Of a stretch of DNA of 64,000 bases, positions 45,684-54,792 are shown piece after piece; positions within the stretch are counted from its first letter, which is position 1; every line of letters begins with the position of its first letter. The notes under the pieces are model-generated. The model made no database searches and was not told the DNA's origin. It saw only the letters and a program-made list of their open reading frames with translations. Origin of the DNA: Ignavibacteriota bacterium (lineage in GTDB: Bacteria > Bacteroidota > Ignavibacteria > Ignavibacteriales > Melioribacteraceae); NCBI GenBank assembly GCA_013112585.1, contig JABFGH010000001.1, forward strand, positions 62,001-126,000, in the 5' to 3' direction. The translations under genes were made by a program, and so were the position numbers.

Positions 45684-47360
45684 ATGAGCAGCTTCAAAAT
45701 TTATTTTAGCGATGAATTAAATAAGAGTCTTAATGAAACAATTACCAGAATTGACAATAATAATTTTATAGAAAGAATATGGAATAGAGATCATACAGTT
45801 TGGAATGATGATCCAACAGAAATATCAAACAGGCTTGGCTGGCTTGACTGTCCTGAAGAATCGAAAAAATCTATTGATGAAATAATTGAATTCACATACA
45901 GCATTTTAAAAGCCGGATTCAAAAAAGCATTGCTGCTTGGAATGGGCGGATCAAGTTTAGCGCCGGAAGTTTTTCGATTAACATTTGGAACTAAACCAGG
46001 TTATCTCGAATTAGGTGTGCTTGACAGTACTCATCCCGATGCAGTTTTAGAATATGCGAATAAATTTAAGCCCGAAGAAACTTTATACATTATTTCCACA
46101 AAGTCCGGCGGAACAATTGAAACAATTTCTCTAATGAAATATTTCTACAATTTGGCAGAGAGCAATTTGGGTAAGGGAAATGCCGGGCAGCATTTTATTG
46201 CAATAACTGATCCCGGAAGCGGTTTGCAGAAGATGGCAGAGGAATTGAAATATCGAAAAACATTTTTGAATGATCCGAATATAGGCGGCAGGTTTTCCGC
46301 ACTCTCTTTATTTGGATTAGTTCCCGCTGCATTGATTGGAATTGATATTGATAAAATACTTGATGTAAGCAGCAAAGCAGTTGAGAAGTCCAAGCTTAAA
46401 ATATACGAATCAAAATCTGATAATCATGCGGTATTGCTTGGTGCGGCAATGAGTGCTTTAGTAAACCATGGCAGGGATAAACTGACTTTAATTCTATCCG
46501 ATAAATTAAAACACATTGGGGTTTGGCTTGAACAATTAATTGCAGAAAGCACAGGGAAAAACGGCAAGGGCATTTTACCTGTAGATGGAGAAAATATTCT
46601 TGATGCTGATCTTTATGGAAGTGATAGAGTTTTTGTTGAAATGAGATTAGCGGATGAACATGAAAATCAAAGTATTTCAAAGTTAATTTCTGCAGGAAAG
46701 CCGGTTGTTCAAATTACACTAAGTGATATTTACGAATTAGCAGAACAATTTTTTAACTGGGAATTTGCAACAGCACTTTCCGGTGCGCTCATGGGTATCC
46801 ATCCATTCGATCAGCCTGATGTTGAATCTGCAAAAATCCGTGCACGCGAAATGATAACGGCTTATGAATCTGAAGGACAACTGCCGGATTTGAAACCGGT
46901 ATTTACTGATGGCGATGCTGCTGTTTATGGAAATGTAAAATCGGAAAATTTAAAAGATGCTCTCGATGAATTTTTATCACAGGCAAAAGAGAACAGCTAC
47001 GTTTCAATTCAAGCATTTGTTAAACCTGATGAGAAAACTGAAGCACATTTACAAAAATTTAGAACCGGGATACTGAGTAAATATAATGTGGCAACTACCC
47101 TAGGATACGGACCAAGATTTTTACATTCCACAGGTCAACTGCATAAAGGTGATAGCGGGAATGGCTTGTTCATTCAAATTGTAGATCAACCGGTTGGAGA
47201 TGCCGATATTCCTTTGAATGCAGGAGAGGAGGGCTCTGAATTTACATTTGGCGTGCTGGTAAAAGCGCAGGCATTAGGCGATAGACAAGCACTTCTTGAT
47301 AAGGGGAGAGATATTTTGAGGATTGAAATTAAAAACTTGCAAAAAAATTTTTTGTTGTAA
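45684..47360 (+). CDS. pgi: Glucose-6-phosphate isomerase
   Basis: It interconverts glucose 6-phosphate and fructose 6-phosphate. At 558 residues it has LLGMGGSSLAPEVFR, STKSGGTIETISLMKYFY, NIGGRFSALSLFGLVPA and the C-terminal catalytic stretch YGPRFLHSTGQLHKGDSGNG, with the Glu/His/Lys region QLIAESTGKNGKGILPV. These are closest to the isomerase half of fused transaldolase-isomerase proteins, but no transaldolase half is present. ATG 45684 follows AAAGGAAATT. Confidence 0.92.
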   Translation: MSSFKIYFSDELNKSLNETITRIDNNNFIERIWNRDHTVWNDDPTEISNRLGWLDCPEESKKSIDEIIEFTYSILKAGFKKALLLGMGGSSLAPEVFRLTFGTKPGYLELGVLDSTHPDAVLEYANKFKPEETLYIISTKSGGTIETISLMKYFYNLAESNLGKGNAGQHFIAITDPGSGLQKMAEELKYRKTFLNDPNIGGRFSALSLFGLVPAALIGIDIDKILDVSSKAVEKSKLKIYESKSDNHAVLLGAAMSALVNHGRDKLTLILSDKLKHIGVWLEQLIAESTGKNGKGILPVDGENILDADLYGSDRVFVEMRLADEHENQSISKLISAGKPVVQITLSDIYELAEQFFNWEFATALSGALMGIHPFDQPDVESAKIRAREMITAYESEGQLPDLKPVFTDGDAAVYGNVKSENLKDALDEFLSQAKENSYVSIQAFVKPDEKTEAHLQKFRTGILSKYNVATTLGYGPRFLHSTGQLHKGDSGNGLFIQIVDQPVGDADIPLNAGEEGSEFTFGVLVKAQALGDRQALLDKGRDILRIEIKNLQKNFLL

Positions 47361-47366
47361 CATTTT

Positions 47367-47399
47367 AAAAGCCCAACTTCTTTGAGAAGTTGGGCTTTT
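47367..47399. terminator. Bidirectional terminator between pgi and the DUF2459-like gene
   Basis: A perfect 15-bp stem (AAAAGCCCAACTTCT with its complement, loop TTG) has A runs on one side and T runs on the other. It lies between two convergent genes and can stop both. Confidence 0.9.
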
Positions 47400-47430
47400 G
47401 GCTATCCGAATTATTAAGAAACAAAAATAA

Positions 47431-48102
47431 TTATTCAACCTTCAATACTTTACCAATTTCCATTAACTCATCCAAAAGCTGTTCCGCGGTTATTAACCCG
47501 CCGGTATCAATATCAAATCCTATCTGTTCTAACCCTTTGCCAACCCACGTATTACAAGTGTTAAAAAGATGATACTTTAATTTTGATTTATAAAATATTA
47601 CCGCCCCGCTTGGTCTCTTTGATGTGATGATTAAATTATCATTTTCATCAAACTTAAAGGATTCATTTATAAACCGGCAAAGTTCAATGAACTGAGTTTT
47701 TGAGATTGTGAGTTCAACACAATAATCAACCCATCGTAAAATGCTTTCAATTTTTGAAATCATACCTGCAATTCTGATAACGCTTGGAGTAGGGTAGAGG
47801 ATTGCTTTAGCTCCAAGATAAATATCATCACTTGGATTTTGAAAAAACTCCTCATCACCCCAGCCGATATCAACAAAATTAAAATTCTTTAGTTCATCAA
47901 ATGCCGGTATTTGTTTTATCAATGAATCATTTTGTTCAAACAAAAAAGCCGTATGCCATTCAGCTTTAATAACATAAATTTTAACCGAATCATCGTTATA
48001 AAAATTATTACGGTCTGATTTAGCTATTTTAGTACTGCTTGAGTATAAATAGCCATTCAGTAAGGTTAGTGCAAGTATCAAATATTTTATTCTAAAAAAC
48101 AT
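47431..48102 (-). CDS. DUF2459-like protein (TIGR02117 type)
   Basis: The 223-residue protein has an N-terminal signal/anchor (FRIKYLILALTLLNGYLYSS). The conserved EWHTAFLF, FVDIGWGDEEFF, GAKAILYPTPS and NTCNTWVGKGLEQIGF segments match the DUF2459 family, which resembles papain-like fold proteins (Cys in NTCNTW, His in EWH). It is probably in the periplasm. No function is known. It is convergent with pgi. Confidence 0.75.
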   Translation of the reverse strand: MFFRIKYLILALTLLNGYLYSSSTKIAKSDRNNFYNDDSVKIYVIKAEWHTAFLFEQNDSLIKQIPAFDELKNFNFVDIGWGDEEFFQNPSDDIYLGAKAILYPTPSVIRIAGMISKIESILRWVDYCVELTISKTQFIELCRFINESFKFDENDNLIITSKRPSGAVIFYKSKLKYHLFNTCNTWVGKGLEQIGFDIDTGGLITAEQLLDELMEIGKVLKVE

Positions 48103-48135
48103 TGAAAGTAATTAAGTTGTTTGTTATTTTATTAT

Positions 48136-48151
48136 CAGAATAATAAATCTG
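48136..48151 (+). promoter_or_regulatory. CAGA-N8-TCTG palindrome before the Rrf2 gene
   Basis: The site CAGAATAATAAATCTG ends seven bases before the ATG of the Rrf2 regulator and is followed by AATAA. The same pattern is found at 51496, 54432 (weaker) and 54793, before nitrogen-oxide genes. The position suggests autoregulation. Confidence 0.6.
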
Positions 48152-48157
48152 AATAAC

Positions 48158-48589
48158 ATGACAGTAATATTTTCCAAAAAATGCGAGCTTGGACTCCAGG
48201 CGGTATTATTCCTTTCTATAAAGAAAGATAAAATGATTTTAAATGCAACGGTTATCTCGGAGGAATTAAAAGTTCCAAAAGAATTTGTTTCTAAGGTATT
48301 GCAGATTTTAACCGAAAGCGGGATTGTAGGTTCGAAGAAAGGGAAGAGCGGCGGATTTTATTTAGCTAAACGACCAAGTCAAATTAAGCTTATAGATATT
48401 GTTAATGCAATTGACGGAACAAGCATATTCGAAAATTGCGTTCTCGGTTTCCCCGGCTGCTCAAATGATAAACCTTGTCCGGTGCATGATAAATGGGGCA
48501 AACTTAGGGATGATGCATACAAAATGATGAGTGAAGAAACGCTAGAGCAATTAAAAGAAAAGACTCTTCAGAAAATTCTAAATTTATAA
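48158..48589 (+). CDS. Rrf2-family iron-sulfur regulator (NsrR-like)
   Basis: The 143-residue protein has an N-terminal winged helix (FSKKCELGLQAVLFLSIKK, LKVPKEFVSKVLQILTESGIVGSKKGKSGGFYLAK) and the C-terminal three-Cys motif CVLGFPGCSNDKPCPVHDKW, which would bind an Fe-S cluster as in NsrR, IscR and RirA. The location beside nitrite and hemerythrin genes, and the shared palindromes, suggest an NO- or nitrite-responsive repressor. NsrR from other phyla uses different operators, so I call it NsrR-like only. Confidence 0.85.
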   Translation: MTVIFSKKCELGLQAVLFLSIKKDKMILNATVISEELKVPKEFVSKVLQILTESGIVGSKKGKSGGFYLAKRPSQIKLIDIVNAIDGTSIFENCVLGFPGCSNDKPCPVHDKWGKLRDDAYKMMSEETLEQLKEKTLQKILNL

Positions 48590-48664
48590 AAACGATTTAT
48601 AAAACTTCTCATCTTTCATTATGAATCAGTAGGCTGGCGGATGTGGTATCCTCGTTATTTATTC

Positions 48665-48700
48665 AGATTGCTTCTCCCTGAAGATCGGGATCGCAATGAC
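48665..48700. repeat. REP-like element, second copy
   Basis: AGATTGCTTCTCCC followed by a short variable loop and ATCGGGATCGCAATGAC matches the reverse complement of 8373-8413. It lies in the 159-bp gap between the Rrf2 gene and the leftward hemerythrin gene. Confidence 0.7.
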
Positions 48701-48748
48701 AAATTATAGTTTACATTAATTATGATTTGTTGGTTTGAACAGACTGAA

Positions 48749-49204
48749 TTACTCTTTAGGTTTTACGGGTTCTATTTTTCCTTCAAGTACATCCAATTCA
48801 TCGCTGCTAAAAACTTCTTGAATTTTCCGGAATAATTCTCTTTCCTCAAGCCGGATGTGGCTTTCCAGTGCTAGACCAATTTTATCTAAGTGTTCAATCT
48901 TATTATCCGCATTTTCTATATTAACAAATAAGTTTTCCAGAGTTCTATGTTCGGAAATTATTTTAACAATCAGTTCATCCAAAATATCATCTCTGCCTTT
49001 TATAAAAGGGAAAAGTATTTCTTCTTCATTGATGAAATGTTTTTCAAGCTCGTGCGTCCACGCATTTAGTGCATACTCAATTTTACCTTCAGTCGTTTGC
49101 GGAAGCGTTTTATATGGAGGAGCATCTTTTTTTAATAACTGCGCTAACAATAATCCGTGGTGATGATCATGTGAAAGTGCAATTAAACAAGGGTGTCGTC
49201 TCAT
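48749..49204 (-). CDS. Hemerythrin-like HHE domain protein
   Basis: The 151-residue soluble four-helix protein binds a di-iron centre through ligands visible as LSHDHHHGLLLAQLL, HELEKHFINEEEILFPFI, EHRTLENLF and ESHIRLEERELFRKIQE. Such domains bind oxygen or NO. It is ten bases downstream of a methyltransferase gene on the same strand. Its place in a nitrogen-oxide region suggests a role in NO or oxygen sensing or repair. Confidence 0.88.
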   Translation of the reverse strand: MRRHPCLIALSHDHHHGLLLAQLLKKDAPPYKTLPQTTEGKIEYALNAWTHELEKHFINEEEILFPFIKGRDDILDELIVKIISEHRTLENLFVNIENADNKIEHLDKIGLALESHIRLEERELFRKIQEVFSSDELDVLEGKIEPVKPKE

Positions 49205-49214
49205 AATTCTCTTT

Positions 49215-49946
49215 CTACTTTTTTGTTGCTAAAATAACCAAATCCTTACTTTCGTTTAGATCGAATTCAGATTTATTTAACCCGCCGAAGAATTCAACAT
49301 TAAATTTGTTTGGATCAAAAATTCTTTGAAACAATTCTTTTGTATGAGGAAAAATCTCAGTCTTGATCGACCCTTTCTTGCTATTAATTTTATCTTCAAA
49401 ATCTATTATAAAATTTATTATTCCATTTTCAATTTCATAATATCGATTGATGAATAGTGAATCACTTTCCTTCTTATTAACCGAAAAATGTCCTGACTCC
49501 GGCAATAATTTAAAATTTAGTATTTGAATGAGGAGTGAACCTTTGGAAGTTAAATGTTGACTAATTGAATTTAGGATTTCCTTCAATTCACTTTCACTGT
49601 TATTTGCCAGACTGTTTCCAAGAGAAAGAATTAAATCATATTTCTTCTTATCAGGATTAAACTCTTTTATTCCCGAGACAGAAAAATTTATCTTGGCATT
49701 AAATTTTTCCCCATTCAATTTTGCTCTTTCAACCATTCCTTCGGATTGATCGACTGCATCAACGATAAGACCAAGTTTGCTTAAAGAAATTGAGTCAATC
49801 CCTGTTCCGCATCCTAAATCCAATGCTGTGGTTTTATCAGCCGTAAATGGTTTAAGTAAATCTTTCCTTCTTTCAATTGCAGATTCAAAGTCGATCATTG
49901 AATCGTAAAAATCTGCAAGGCGGTTATAAAATTCTTTGTTTGTCAT
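49215..49946 (-). CDS. SAM-dependent methyltransferase
   Basis: The 243-residue class I methyltransferase has motif I TALDLGCGTGIDSISL (residues about 39-54), the acidic residue after strand 2 (DAVDQSEGMVERA) and motif LILSLGNSLAN. The substrate is unknown. It is upstream of the hemerythrin gene and probably co-transcribed with it. It starts at ATG 49946, and a 281-bp gap holds the repeat cluster at 49988-50051. Confidence 0.82.
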   Translation of the reverse strand: MTNKEFYNRLADFYDSMIDFESAIERRKDLLKPFTADKTTALDLGCGTGIDSISLSKLGLIVDAVDQSEGMVERAKLNGEKFNAKINFSVSGIKEFNPDKKKYDLILSLGNSLANNSESELKEILNSISQHLTSKGSLLIQILNFKLLPESGHFSVNKKESDSLFINRYYEIENGIINFIIDFEDKINSKKGSIKTEIFPHTKELFQRIFDPNKFNVEFFGGLNKSEFDLNESKDLVILATKK

Positions 49947-49987
49947 AATTGTGGTAAAATATAATTAAAATTCTGCCATCTTTTATA

Positions 49988-50051
49988 AACCGTTAAAACG
50001 GTTATGTAGATTATTTGCTTTTACTTCTATTCCCACGATTGAAATCGTGGG
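49988..50051. repeat. Pair of perfect short palindromes
   Basis: AACCGTT-AA-AACGGTT (49988-50003) and CCCACGATT-GA-AATCGTGGG (50032-50051) lie 28 bp apart. Both are perfect stems with two-base loops. Short palindromes of this kind are common dispersed intergenic repeats in this group and do not look like terminators because no T run follows. Confidence 0.55.
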
Positions 50052-50195
50052 TTAATAAGTTTTTCAACCTTTCATATAAACTCTAAAGTCATAGGCTAAT
50101 TCAACAAGGTTATTAACTCCTTAATTGTTTAAGCGTATTTTTCAATGCCAATCATAAAAAAAACTGAGTTGCAAATTAAGTAAAAAGTTATTGCA

Positions 50196-50222
50196 TAAAA
50201 AGAAGGCTGCCGTAACAGCCTT
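50196..50222 (-). terminator. Terminator of the octaheme cytochrome gene
   Basis: On the minus strand the stem AAGGCTG-TTACGG-CAGCCTT is followed by CTTTTTATG, just after the stop codon. Confidence 0.8.
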
Positions 50223-50227
50223 TTATT

Positions 50228-51469
50228 TTATTTAATTTTATGATGAATTCTCATTTCTTCAGCCATATCTCTAATTTCACCAAGTGACTGCTGCATTGCA
50301 CTCCAGCCGTACCAAAGAGCATAATCGGGATTAGCATGGAAAGTGCCCTGGAATGTTCTGTTGCGTTCTTCTAAAAACATTTTAAATAATTTTTGTTCGA
50401 TCGAAGTCGGCGCATCATGGAAAGTTAATAAGAGTGGATATGCGTATGGATATGATTCAGGCTTCTCGATAATTCCGTCCTTGTAAAGATCGGCAACAAT
50501 GTTTATTGCTTCAGCCATAAGTCTATCTGCATTTCTGATCATGTCGTCGCCTTTCTCTAATTCAGCTTTAGCAAAATTTTCTGAATGACAATCGCTGCAG
50601 ACAGCTAACATTTTATCTCTTTCTGCTTGCCATGCTTCCTGAGTTAATCGAGCAACATCTGCACCCTTTACAACATCAAGCAAACCGGTTGGATTTCCTT
50701 CAGGATCTAAAACGCCAATTCCCTTTAGTACAGTAGCTCTGTCTGCTGCCCATTGTTCATCTTCCGGCATTGGTAAGCGTACTGCTAAAAATCCCCATGC
50801 CGTTCTAACTTCGTGATTTCCATTAGGCATGTGGCAAGTTTGGCAGGTTGGCGCAGGTGTACCTTCGGGCAAAGTTCCATTTTGCTTTAGTAAATATCTT
50901 ACACCATGTTTCGAGCCGGAATACATTTCCCATTGAGGATGATCGAAACCGGTATGGCAAGTTTGACATGCTTGAGGCTGCTGAGCTTCTTTTACGGAAA
51001 ATGTATGTCTGGTATGACATGCATCGCAGGAAGCATGACCGAATCCCGATCCTTCAGCTTTTAACTTTTTAATTTCTTCTTCTGTTTTAATACCCAGCTT
51101 GTGGCATCCGCCGCATCCTTTCATACCTTCTGTCATTGCAATCGGCTGTGCGTGAATTGTAGGCATTGCTTTCATTGCTGCCCAGGCTAAAGCATGTTTA
51201 CCTTTTTTGAATTGTGTAACTTGAGTATCATGACACATATTGCAAGTTTCATAAGTAGGTAATTCAGCTTTTGCAAAATCTGCGGATGTGTTATGTTCGG
51301 AACCGTGACAAGTTTCGCAATCAACATCATTATCGGAGTGTTTGCTTAACTGCCAATCTACCACTGCTTGCGGTGTAACTTCTTTATGACAATCGATACA
51401 AGTTTGAGCATTTACAGTATATATTGTCATCAAAAGAAAAGTAAATAATAGTGCGGCTTTTTTAGTCAT
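50228..51469 (-). CDS. Octaheme c-type cytochrome, hydroxylamine oxidoreductase-like
   Basis: The 413-residue periplasmic protein has a signal peptide ending VNAQ and eight CxxCH heme sites: residues 24-28, 51-55, 76-80, 119-123, 148-152, 168-172, 209-213 and 291-295. The segment HPQWEMYSGSKHG after heme 6 and the spacing match the HAO family. Without ammonia-oxidation genes, such proteins in DNRA bacteria are thought to reduce nitrite, NO or hydroxylamine. I cannot tell from sequence alone whether the HAO crosslinking Tyr is present. It is monocistronic with its own terminator, and the palindrome at 51496 lies 27 bp upstream of its start. Confidence 0.9.
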   Translation of the reverse strand: MTKKAALLFTFLLMTIYTVNAQTCIDCHKEVTPQAVVDWQLSKHSDNDVDCETCHGSEHNTSADFAKAELPTYETCNMCHDTQVTQFKKGKHALAWAAMKAMPTIHAQPIAMTEGMKGCGGCHKLGIKTEEEIKKLKAEGSGFGHASCDACHTRHTFSVKEAQQPQACQTCHTGFDHPQWEMYSGSKHGVRYLLKQNGTLPEGTPAPTCQTCHMPNGNHEVRTAWGFLAVRLPMPEDEQWAADRATVLKGIGVLDPEGNPTGLLDVVKGADVARLTQEAWQAERDKMLAVCSDCHSENFAKAELEKGDDMIRNADRLMAEAINIVADLYKDGIIEKPESYPYAYPLLLTFHDAPTSIEQKLFKMFLEERNRTFQGTFHANPDYALWYGWSAMQQSLGEIRDMAEEMRIHHKIK

Positions 51470-51495
51470 AAGTCCTCTCAGTTATTATTTATAAA

Positions 51496-51511
51496 GAGAA
51501 TTATAAATCCG
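51496..51511. promoter_or_regulatory. CAGA-N8-TCTG-like site before the octaheme gene
   Basis: GAGAATTATAAATCCG differs from the Rrf2-gene site in three of 16 positions, and the following AATAA is also shared. It lies 27 bp upstream of the leftward octaheme gene start. Confidence 0.55.
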
Positions 51512-51563
51512 AATAAAATTTAAAATCTTTAATCTTCACTTGCAATCAGCAAATTATTTTGAG

Positions 51564-52076
51564 TTACTTTTTTCTGATGTAGGTATGAAACAGGTTAGCT
51601 GATTCTTGATCGGAAAAAGTCTCAAATCCTTTTTCTTCAATAATATTTATTAATGGTGCAGGCACAAAAGGAGTAGTAAGTACATACGATTCATTTTCTG
51701 CAAGTGTCATTATTTCTCTACTCACTTTATCAGAAGGGTGCTTGCCCGACTGAATATCCATCGTTGCATCATAGTTTATTTTAATTTTATTTTCTGTTAC
51801 CCAGTTTGGTTTTGTCATGTTAGAATTTTCCTTGTTCACTTTTATTTCGTTCATGCCGGCTTGCTTTCTTAATCCGTTTATTAAATCGGCAAGCGGCACA
51901 TTTGCAATTGTAGAAGCCTGTTTAAGATTTGTAACTTTTGCTATTGTTTTTCTAAGTGCAGGGTTTTTAAGCTTTATGAACAGCGGCGCAAGTTCAATAA
52001 ATTTATCCTCAAGTTCCGGATAAGCATCAAGCAGTTCATTTAAATTTGTATGCGGGGAAATCTCGGGTTTATTCAT
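51564..52076 (-). CDS. DUF1858-DUF2249 protein (ScdA_N-like)
   Basis: The 170-residue protein has an N-terminal DUF1858 domain (SPHTNLNELLDAYPELEDKFIELAPLFIKLKNPALRKTIAK in outline, residues 6-75), the piece found at the start of the NO-stress repair protein ScdA/YtfE. The C-terminal half (ENESYVLTTPFVPAPLINIIEEKGFETF) resembles DUF2249, a TusA-like fold. It is 94 bp upstream of the octaheme gene on the same strand. It probably helps in NO detoxification or Fe-S repair. Confidence 0.75.
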   Translation of the reverse strand: MNKPEISPHTNLNELLDAYPELEDKFIELAPLFIKLKNPALRKTIAKVTNLKQASTIANVPLADLINGLRKQAGMNEIKVNKENSNMTKPNWVTENKIKINYDATMDIQSGKHPSDKVSREIMTLAENESYVLTTPFVPAPLINIIEEKGFETFSDQESANLFHTYIRKK

Positions 52077-52298
52077 TTTAACAATCTCTCAGCTAAATTA
52101 GTATCATTTATTTTAGTTTCTATTATCAGTACTAGGCGTTATTTTTTCTCCTAGATAATGTAAGGTTGGAAATTGCTCCATTCCGATTAAAGGGTTCGGA
52201 ATTTGCAAAGACATTTATATGTTGCCTCATTGTTCCACTTGAAATATTCTTTATGATTCTCTTAAACATCTGATGACAATTATGAGTGAAAATTTTAA

Positions 52299-53534
52299 TT
52301 ACTTCTCATCATATTGTAAAATTCGTCTTTCACCTTCAAGTTCACGGTATTCGCCAATCTCCTGCGACATTTCAACAGTTCCAAGATATTCGCCATTTTC
52401 ATCTCTTACAGCATAGTATGCTATATGCACAAACTTACCCTGAACGTTGATCCAAAATTTTGCCGAATCTTGCCTGCCGCTTTTGAAGTCATCAACAATT
52501 TCATTTACAATATGTACACTTGAAGGGGGATGGCAAAATTTAACTTCTCTGCCGAGTATAGTTTTTGGACGATCAAATATTCTTTCCTTTCCGTGTGAAA
52601 AATATCTTACTCTATCATCCTTATCAACAAAAGTTAGATCAATGGGAAGGGAATTGATCATTGATTCAAGCTCATTCAATTTCAATGCTCCAGTTGAAAA
52701 CTTTACCTTGCTCTCATCTGCAACTGAATCTTTCTTTTCAATTTTTATATTTGGTTCCCATTTTATTTCCGGGTAAAAAAGGCAATAACCTGTTTCATCA
52801 CTCTGCTCGTAAATTTCATACCAGTCAATTTCGGTAAGGGTATCCATGCTCATCGGAAAAAGTATTTCTTCTTCCTTGTAAATCATATCTTCAATTGCTT
52901 TAACCGTTGGCGCAAACATCATTTCAATAAAGCCGTTAACCGTTTCGGCTGTTGCTTCATCCTGCTCTTTGAAAAGTGAGAAACATGATTTTAGCAATCC
53001 CCGTATCTCATCATCCTTACCCCACATTACCATTGGCGGACCTGTGATTTCATACTTTTCCAAATAGGGAAACAACTGATTTTCCTTTCGCATATAATGT
53101 TTATCAATATCCATCAACTGATTGAACATTGAATTTAAGGAAGCTAGAATATCTTTAGAATCTGCATTTGGGTCCCGCTTAGAATTTTCCTCAAACAATT
53201 CTTTTATGCCTTTTAATAGCTTTGTGATTTCTAAATTTTCCTTTCGGAAAGTATCAACCGGGTGACCTGCCGGAACTTCCTTTGCATGTGAAGTATCAAT
53301 TTTACCGCGTAAAGCTTCGGAGTGGATATCGCAAAATTTCAATACTTCTTCGCGATCTAATCCTTCTTGAATTAGTTCTTCTTCTGCCTGCACAACATCG
53401 CCATAAGGAACACTGCCCATCAACTCAGTTAATTTTGATTTTGTTTCTTCAACGGAATATCCTTCATGCAGTTGAAGAATTAATTTCTTTAACTCTTCAA
53501 CTCGCTTTTTACTATTATTTATTAATTCACTCAT
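52299..53534 (-). CDS. DUF438-hemerythrin-PAS protein
   Basis: The 411-residue protein has a DUF438 domain (1-90: LILQLHEGYSVEETKSKLTELMGSVPYGDV), an HHE hemerythrin domain (about 95-240, with DKHYMRKENQLFPYLEKY and YKEEEILFPMS) and a C-terminal PAS domain (about 280-400: DLTFVDKDDRVRYFSHGKERIF, then GREVKFCHPPSSVHIVNEIV). This architecture is common in anaerobes. It is thought to sense or scavenge NO or oxygen. It is co-directional with, and 24 bp after, the ferredoxin gene. Confidence 0.88.
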   Translation of the reverse strand: MSELINNSKKRVEELKKLILQLHEGYSVEETKSKLTELMGSVPYGDVVQAEEELIQEGLDREEVLKFCDIHSEALRGKIDTSHAKEVPAGHPVDTFRKENLEITKLLKGIKELFEENSKRDPNADSKDILASLNSMFNQLMDIDKHYMRKENQLFPYLEKYEITGPPMVMWGKDDEIRGLLKSCFSLFKEQDEATAETVNGFIEMMFAPTVKAIEDMIYKEEEILFPMSMDTLTEIDWYEIYEQSDETGYCLFYPEIKWEPNIKIEKKDSVADESKVKFSTGALKLNELESMINSLPIDLTFVDKDDRVRYFSHGKERIFDRPKTILGREVKFCHPPSSVHIVNEIVDDFKSGRQDSAKFWINVQGKFVHIAYYAVRDENGEYLGTVEMSQEIGEYRELEGERRILQYDEK

Positions 53535-53558
53535 CGTAATCCTTTCTTTTAATATATT

Positions 53559-54404
53559 TTATGCAAGTGGAACTTCTTTTAATATTTCGCCATTGATTCC
53601 AAGAACAACAGCGTTTACAGGAATTTGTCTCTCTGCATCCATCACCGCCTGTTGTGCCATTTGCGCTAATCCGCTGCAGCAGGGCACCTGCATTATTAAC
53701 ACAGTTATTGACTTAAGATTTGATTCATTTATCATTGTTGTTATTTTTTCTAAATAAATTTCTGTATTAGAATCAAGTTTTGGGCAGGCTATTGCGATAC
53801 TTTTTCCTTTCATATAATCTCTATGTAAATCAGGCGCTGCAAAGCCGCAGCAGTCCGCTGCAAGCAGCAAATCAGAATTACGATAATACTGAGCATTTGG
53901 AGAAATTAAATGTAATTGAATCGGCCATTGAGTTAATTGCGAAGGTCGCTTTCCCGATTCATCTTCAGCCGGTTCTTCTGCATCAAAACTAATTGATTGC
54001 GAACCCGGACAGCCGCTGAACTTCTGCTGCGGCGCTTGTGTCTCATTTTCAGTTAATGGATTCGGAATTCCTTTTTCAATTAAATATTCCAAAGCAATTG
54101 TGGCATATTCAAATTCCTCGTGATCTCTTAAGTGTTCGAGATGAGCTTTAATAACATTTTTACCACCCTTAACAATATAATCCATAACCTTTCTTTCATC
54201 ATAAGGTTCGGCTTCCCGTTCTTCAATTGTTAAGGCACCGGTAGGGCAGTGTCCCAAACAGGCTCCAAGCCCGTCGCAAAAAAGATCGCTGACTAATCTC
54301 GCTTTTCCGTCAATTATTTGTAATGCGCCTTCGTGGCATTCCGGTACGCAATCGCCGCATCCGTCGCATTTTTCTTCATTTATTGATATTATTTTTCGTT
54401 TCAT
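53559..54404 (-). CDS. 4Fe-4S ferredoxin-type protein with extra Cys pairs
   Basis: The 281-residue protein has two N-terminal cluster motifs: CDGCGDCVPECHEGAL (Cys at 13, 16, 19 and 23) and CDGLGACLGHCPTGAL, in which the second Cys of the usual motif is Leu. The C-terminal 120 residues contain LAADCCGFAAPD, IAIACPKLDSN and QVPCCSGLAQMAQ, Cys-rich pairs that suggest a further metal or disulfide site. Such proteins occur next to hybrid-cluster or NO-stress genes. It heads a two-gene operon with DUF438, and a weaker copy of the palindrome lies 28 bp upstream. Confidence 0.8.
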   Translation of the reverse strand: MKRKIISINEEKCDGCGDCVPECHEGALQIIDGKARLVSDLFCDGLGACLGHCPTGALTIEEREAEPYDERKVMDYIVKGGKNVIKAHLEHLRDHEEFEYATIALEYLIEKGIPNPLTENETQAPQQKFSGCPGSQSISFDAEEPAEDESGKRPSQLTQWPIQLHLISPNAQYYRNSDLLLAADCCGFAAPDLHRDYMKGKSIAIACPKLDSNTEIYLEKITTMINESNLKSITVLIMQVPCCSGLAQMAQQAVMDAERQIPVNAVVLGINGEILKEVPLA

Positions 54405-54431
54405 TGCATTCCTAAGTGATTTATTGTTAAA

Positions 54432-54447
54432 CAGAAAAAAAAGTCCG
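54432..54447. promoter_or_regulatory. Weak CAGA-N8-TCCG site before the ferredoxin/DUF438 genes
   Basis: CAGAAAAAAAAGTCCG matches the motif with several mismatches in the A-rich middle and keeps the outer blocks. It is 28 bp from the leftward ferredoxin start. Confidence 0.4.
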
Positions 54448-54711
54448 ATTAAAATTATAAAAAAAATGGAAAATATACAAACTATTTCAAATAGGATAAA
54501 AGGTTGGTTTCAAGTTTGTAATTGTAAACTGTTGAAATGGCTGAAAATGTATTTAGAGTGGTTGTTAATGAAGCACTTAACTTCTTAGATAATTATAATA
54601 AAACATGATTATTAACTGTTTTAAGAGTTTCTTGTTGAGGAGGAGTAAAACATTTGTTTCATTAAATATAGCAAAATCATGTTTTGTTTATCATTTGTAT
54701 AGATTTAGTTA

Positions 54712-54723
54712 ATCAAATTTGAT
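54712..54723. promoter_or_regulatory. Perfect palindrome ATCAAATTTGAT
   Basis: A 12-bp perfect palindrome lies in the 426-bp divergent gap between the ferredoxin and nrf operons. The half-sites look like FNR/CRP half-sites in reversed order. The rest of the gap (54405-54830) holds the two CAGA sites and AT-rich sequence with no ORF. Confidence 0.35.
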
Positions 54724-54792
54724 GATTGTAATAATCCTAATATTTAGCCCGATTTTTATTGCATAAAAGATTTTCAGATGTTATTTTGTAAT

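Noticed and set aside
49947-49985. A CAGAAT half-site before the methyltransferase gene
   Set aside because: Only one half-site is visible on the - strand and the second half is missing.
49988-50051. Rho-independent terminators
   Set aside because: The stems are perfect, but no T run follows on either strand, so they fit dispersed repeats better.
52077-52298. A fifth CAGA-N8-TCTG site before the DUF1858 gene
   Set aside because: TTCTATTATCAG is present but does not form the two spaced half-sites; too weak to call.
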